Source: Spirogloea muscicola (Eukaryota; Streptophyta; Zygnematophyceae; Spirogloeales; Spirogloeaceae). From it: 19,872 bases of DNA. Made by a program: the position numbers and the translations under genes. The DNA lies in assembly GCA_009602725.1 (NCBI GenBank), contig WELB01000034.1, forward strand, positions 900,856 to 920,727, read 5' to 3'. Shown here piece by piece: positions 18,276 through 19,872 of the stretch; within the stretch, counting starts at the first letter, position 1; the number at the start of each line of letters is the position of its first letter. Below the pieces are notes generated by a model that did not search any database, was not told where the DNA came from, and saw nothing but the letters and a program-made list of their open reading frames with translations.

Positions 18276-18808
18276 CGCCCCTTGTACTTTGAGAGCTGAT
18301 GGGTCAGTACCATGTAGAGGCTCGCTCCGCCTGCAGAGACTTCACGCAGCGACTGAGGCATTGATCCTCAATGAAGATTCCTGGGAAGTCGAGGCCATTT
18401 ACTGACCCCCTCAGCTTCTGGAGGACTGGTTGACATGCTTGGCACAGAGCCTGCAAGTCATTGTGGAGCGTGAGAAGGCGATGGTGGATGTCAACAGCAA
18501 GGTGCTTCATGACGACGGGGTACAGCAGATTACCGTCGCCAACGCTACCAGCTTATTGCATGAAAAGAAGGAAGTGACATTCACTCCTTGTCTCATTTGA
18601 ATCCAAGCATTCACAATTAATTTTCAGTGCACCAGCGCACCATATTGTTTGTTCATTGATTTGTGAAAACGGCTTCTTACCACACCGAATCTCCAGTGAT
18701 TTGCTGGGGTTGCAAGATCCTGGACAGGACCAATTTTCGGGGTGCCTGACAAACTTGCATTTTCGGGGTGCCATTGTTGGCCCATCACGGCATCGCCCTC
18801 TACTTAAT
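18276..18808. other. Downstream region of pectinesterase with an unassigned open frame
   Basis: The first part should be the pectinesterase 3' untranslated region. A plus frame at 18406-18600 (64 codons, containing LEDWLTCLAQSLQVIVEREK and VQQITVANATSLLHEKKE) looks protein-like; the same frame upstream of a TGA at 18403 also reads open. The minus strand is open at 18304-18510 as well. I recognise neither. A 14-base repeat ATTTTCGGGGTGCC occurs at 18733-18746 and 18759-18772. Confidence 0.4.
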
Positions 18809-18862
18809 ATTCCTCTGGGCTCGCCTGTCACAGCCATTGCCTCACGTTGGAGAAGCTGTTTC
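18809..18862 (+). mobile_element. Divergent retroelement 3' tail
   Basis: The sequence TATTCCTCTGGGCTCGCC then TGTCACAGCCATTGCC and TTGGAGAAGCTGTTTCCT aligns with the tail family (GGGCTGGCTTCTCACAGCCC and following). The outer GGCT/AGCC pairing is kept. No coding fragment precedes it within reach. Confidence 0.5.
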
Positions 18863-18907
18863 CTACTGGACGAGTCTATCTTCTATCGGCGGGTAGCTTA
18901 GGGCATT

Positions 18908-19090
18908 CTAGCGTCCCGCAAGCCATTGTTGCTTGCTATAGTATGCGGCTATCATTGTTTCTGCAGCGCTCCCAGGCACTCGCGATACACCAGCGTGCTG
19001 GGCGTGCGTTAGGCCAGGCTAATGGCTTCCGTGGCTGTGGTCTGGCTCCTCAGCTTAGCTTGTCCAGTATCGAGGTTATTAGTGTCCCCA
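18908..19090 (+). pseudogene. Retrotransposon C-terminal coding remnant (copy D)
   Basis: The plus frame reads VPQAIVACYSMRLSLFLQRS then QALAIHQRAGRALGQANG. It aligns with SQAAWSLAQVYRMRLAVSLQ and RSMARALHLRAGRA of the fragment at 5679-6282. The frame stays open from 18847 to 19245 but similarity fades on both sides. It is a short diverged remnant; an alternative reading as a real small gene is not supported. Confidence 0.55.
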
Positions 19091-19477
19091 TTAGCCATCT
19101 CATTGCCCCGTTACCAGGACTTCTGTATGGCTCGGGTTGGCCTCCCTATTATTCTCGTGCGCACGGCGCGCCTTCTATATCGGTAACGGTAGAGCTGGGT
19201 TTAGCTTACTCTCGGGCTGTCATCCCGCCGAATGTGGCATTATGACCAATGATTGATCCCATCTAACGGCTGCCGATCGAGGAAGAGACCGGGGATACGC
19301 CAAAAGCCCAAGCCAAGCCCCCTTCCCATAAGCTGGCTAGGGCTGGGGTTTAAGAACCCTGCACACCCCCGCGCCGCTACACCCCGCGGCGCCGGAAGCG
19401 CCGTGAGTCGCGGGAGGCCTTCCGCCGCTACCGCCGCCGCCGCCGCCGTCGCCGCCGCCGCCGCCTCCGCCGCGGCC
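19091..19477. other. Promoter and leader of the eL27 exon
   Basis: No gene is recognised before the start codon at 19478. A CCAAT-type GACCAATGATTG lies near 19243, AGCCCA (reverse TGGGCT, the plant ribosomal-protein site II element) at 19305-19310, and a telo-box-like GGGGTTTAAG near 19344-19353. A (CCG)n run at about 19428-19470 leads into the ATG. Confidence 0.4.
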
Positions 19478-19522
19478 ATGGTGAAGTTCCTGAAGCAGAA
19501 CAAGGTGGTGGTGCTGCTCCAG
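19478..19522 (+). CDS. RPL27: Ribosomal protein eL27, first coding exon (partial)
   Basis: ATG at 19478 in a strong context (GCGGCCATGG) reads MVKFLKQNKVVVLLQ, the conserved start of eukaryotic 60S protein eL27, which continues GRYAG in homologues. The frame leaves the family directly after Gln15, at CAG|GTGATC, so a phase 0 intron is inferred. No second exon is found before the window ends at 19872. The leader contains CCG repeats. The match is short (15 residues) but specific. Confidence 0.82.
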
Positions 19523-19709
19523 GTGATCACCGACCGCCGTGCTAGACCGCCGCAGCGGCGCCGCCGCCGAGGAGCCTCGCTTGCCGTCGCCAGGCCGCGG
19601 CGGCGGGCCCCCTGTGCCGCCGTCGTCGCCTGCGCCGTCGTCGTCCCGCCGCTGGGCTTGCCTCACGGNCGCCGCTACCGCCGCCGCCGCCGACGCCGCC
19701 GGCGCCGCC
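19523..19709. repeat. CCG-rich spacer with an undetermined base
   Basis: This 187-bp stretch between two ribosomal-protein start exons is nearly all CCG/CGG-type repeat and includes an N at 19669. It could be eL27 intron followed by the P1 leader, or a joining point of two unrelated loci through similar repeats. Confidence 0.6.
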
Positions 19710-19778
19710 ATGGCGGCCAGCGAGCTCGCGTGCACGTACGCCGCGCTCATCCTGCACGACGACGGCATCCCCATCACC
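19710..19778 (+). CDS. RPP1: Acidic ribosomal protein P1, first coding exon (partial)
   Basis: ATG at 19710 in a strong context (GCCGCCATGG) reads MAASELACTYAALILHDDGI then PIT, matching the N-terminal helix of 60S stalk protein P1 (ELACTYAALILHDDG is the family signature). A donor GTGAGC follows at 19779 in phase 0. Homologues continue with A(E/D)KI, which is not in the window, so the exon is cut by an intron running past the end. P1 forms dimers with P2 on the uL10 stalk to recruit elongation factors. Confidence 0.85.
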
Positions 19779-19872
19779 GTGAGCCCGCCCCGCCCCGGCC
19801 CATTCGGCGCTCCTGTAAGCGGCGGCGGCTCCTGGCGGCCGTGGCCTCCGCGCACGCCTGAGGCCGCCGCCG

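Noticed and set aside
18304-18510. 68-codon minus-strand frame as a gene
   Set aside because: It is antisense to another open frame of similar quality and no family is recognised; kept only as unassigned sequence.
19253-19861. Long plus-strand frame across the ribosomal-protein exons
   Set aside because: It leaves the eL27 sequence after residue 15 and becomes Arg-rich translation of CCG repeats, so splicing is the better model.

Overview
The window looks like nuclear DNA of a streptophyte green alga (charophyte grade). Its genes carry spliceosomal introns, nearly all GT...AG. They encode a COR413 cold-regulated membrane protein, a pectin methylesterase with a hydroxyproline-rich-glycoprotein-like tail, and a plant-type exo-1,3-beta-glucanase. 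That gene set fits a walled, pectin-bearing relative of land plants; the exact lineage cannot be read from this window. Exon models below were built by matching conserved protein blocks and checking splice sites and reading phase.

Layout, left to right. 1-553: CGG repeat, telomere-like motifs and a 55-codon upstream ORF. 554-1981 (+): four-exon TatD-family nuclease of bacterial type. 2698-3975 (-): four-exon COR413 protein, 199 aa. 4190-4960: GC-rich island with ACGT-core (G-box) motifs. About 4975-7100: a graveyard of non-LTR retrotransposon 3' ends, including a frameshifted C-terminal coding fragment, tandem and inverted tails, and two tiny insertions with apparent target-site duplications. 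8060-13949 (-): eighteen-exon secreted GH5 exo-1,3-beta-glucanase of roughly 950 aa, about twice the usual plant length because of two duplicated N-terminal trefoil-like modules. 13950-15441: GC-rich divergent intergenic region with palindromic G-boxes. 15442-18275 (+): six-exon pectinesterase, 492 aa, with a Pro-rich tail holding a repeated GHH-x-x-YPP motif. 18300-19245: unassigned ORF and a second retroelement fragment. 19478-19778 (+): the first coding exons of ribosomal proteins eL27 and P1, only 187 bp apart.

The most coherent biological unit is the head-to-head cell-wall pair at 8-18 kb: a 1,3-beta-glucan hydrolase with an enlarged putative carbohydrate-binding region, and a pectin methylesterase with a structural-glycoprotein-like tail. 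Their start codons lie 1.49 kb apart, facing a shared region rich in ACGT motifs. The most unusual non-coding signal is the dispersed retroelement 3' tail with a conserved hairpin, found at least nine times here in both orientations.
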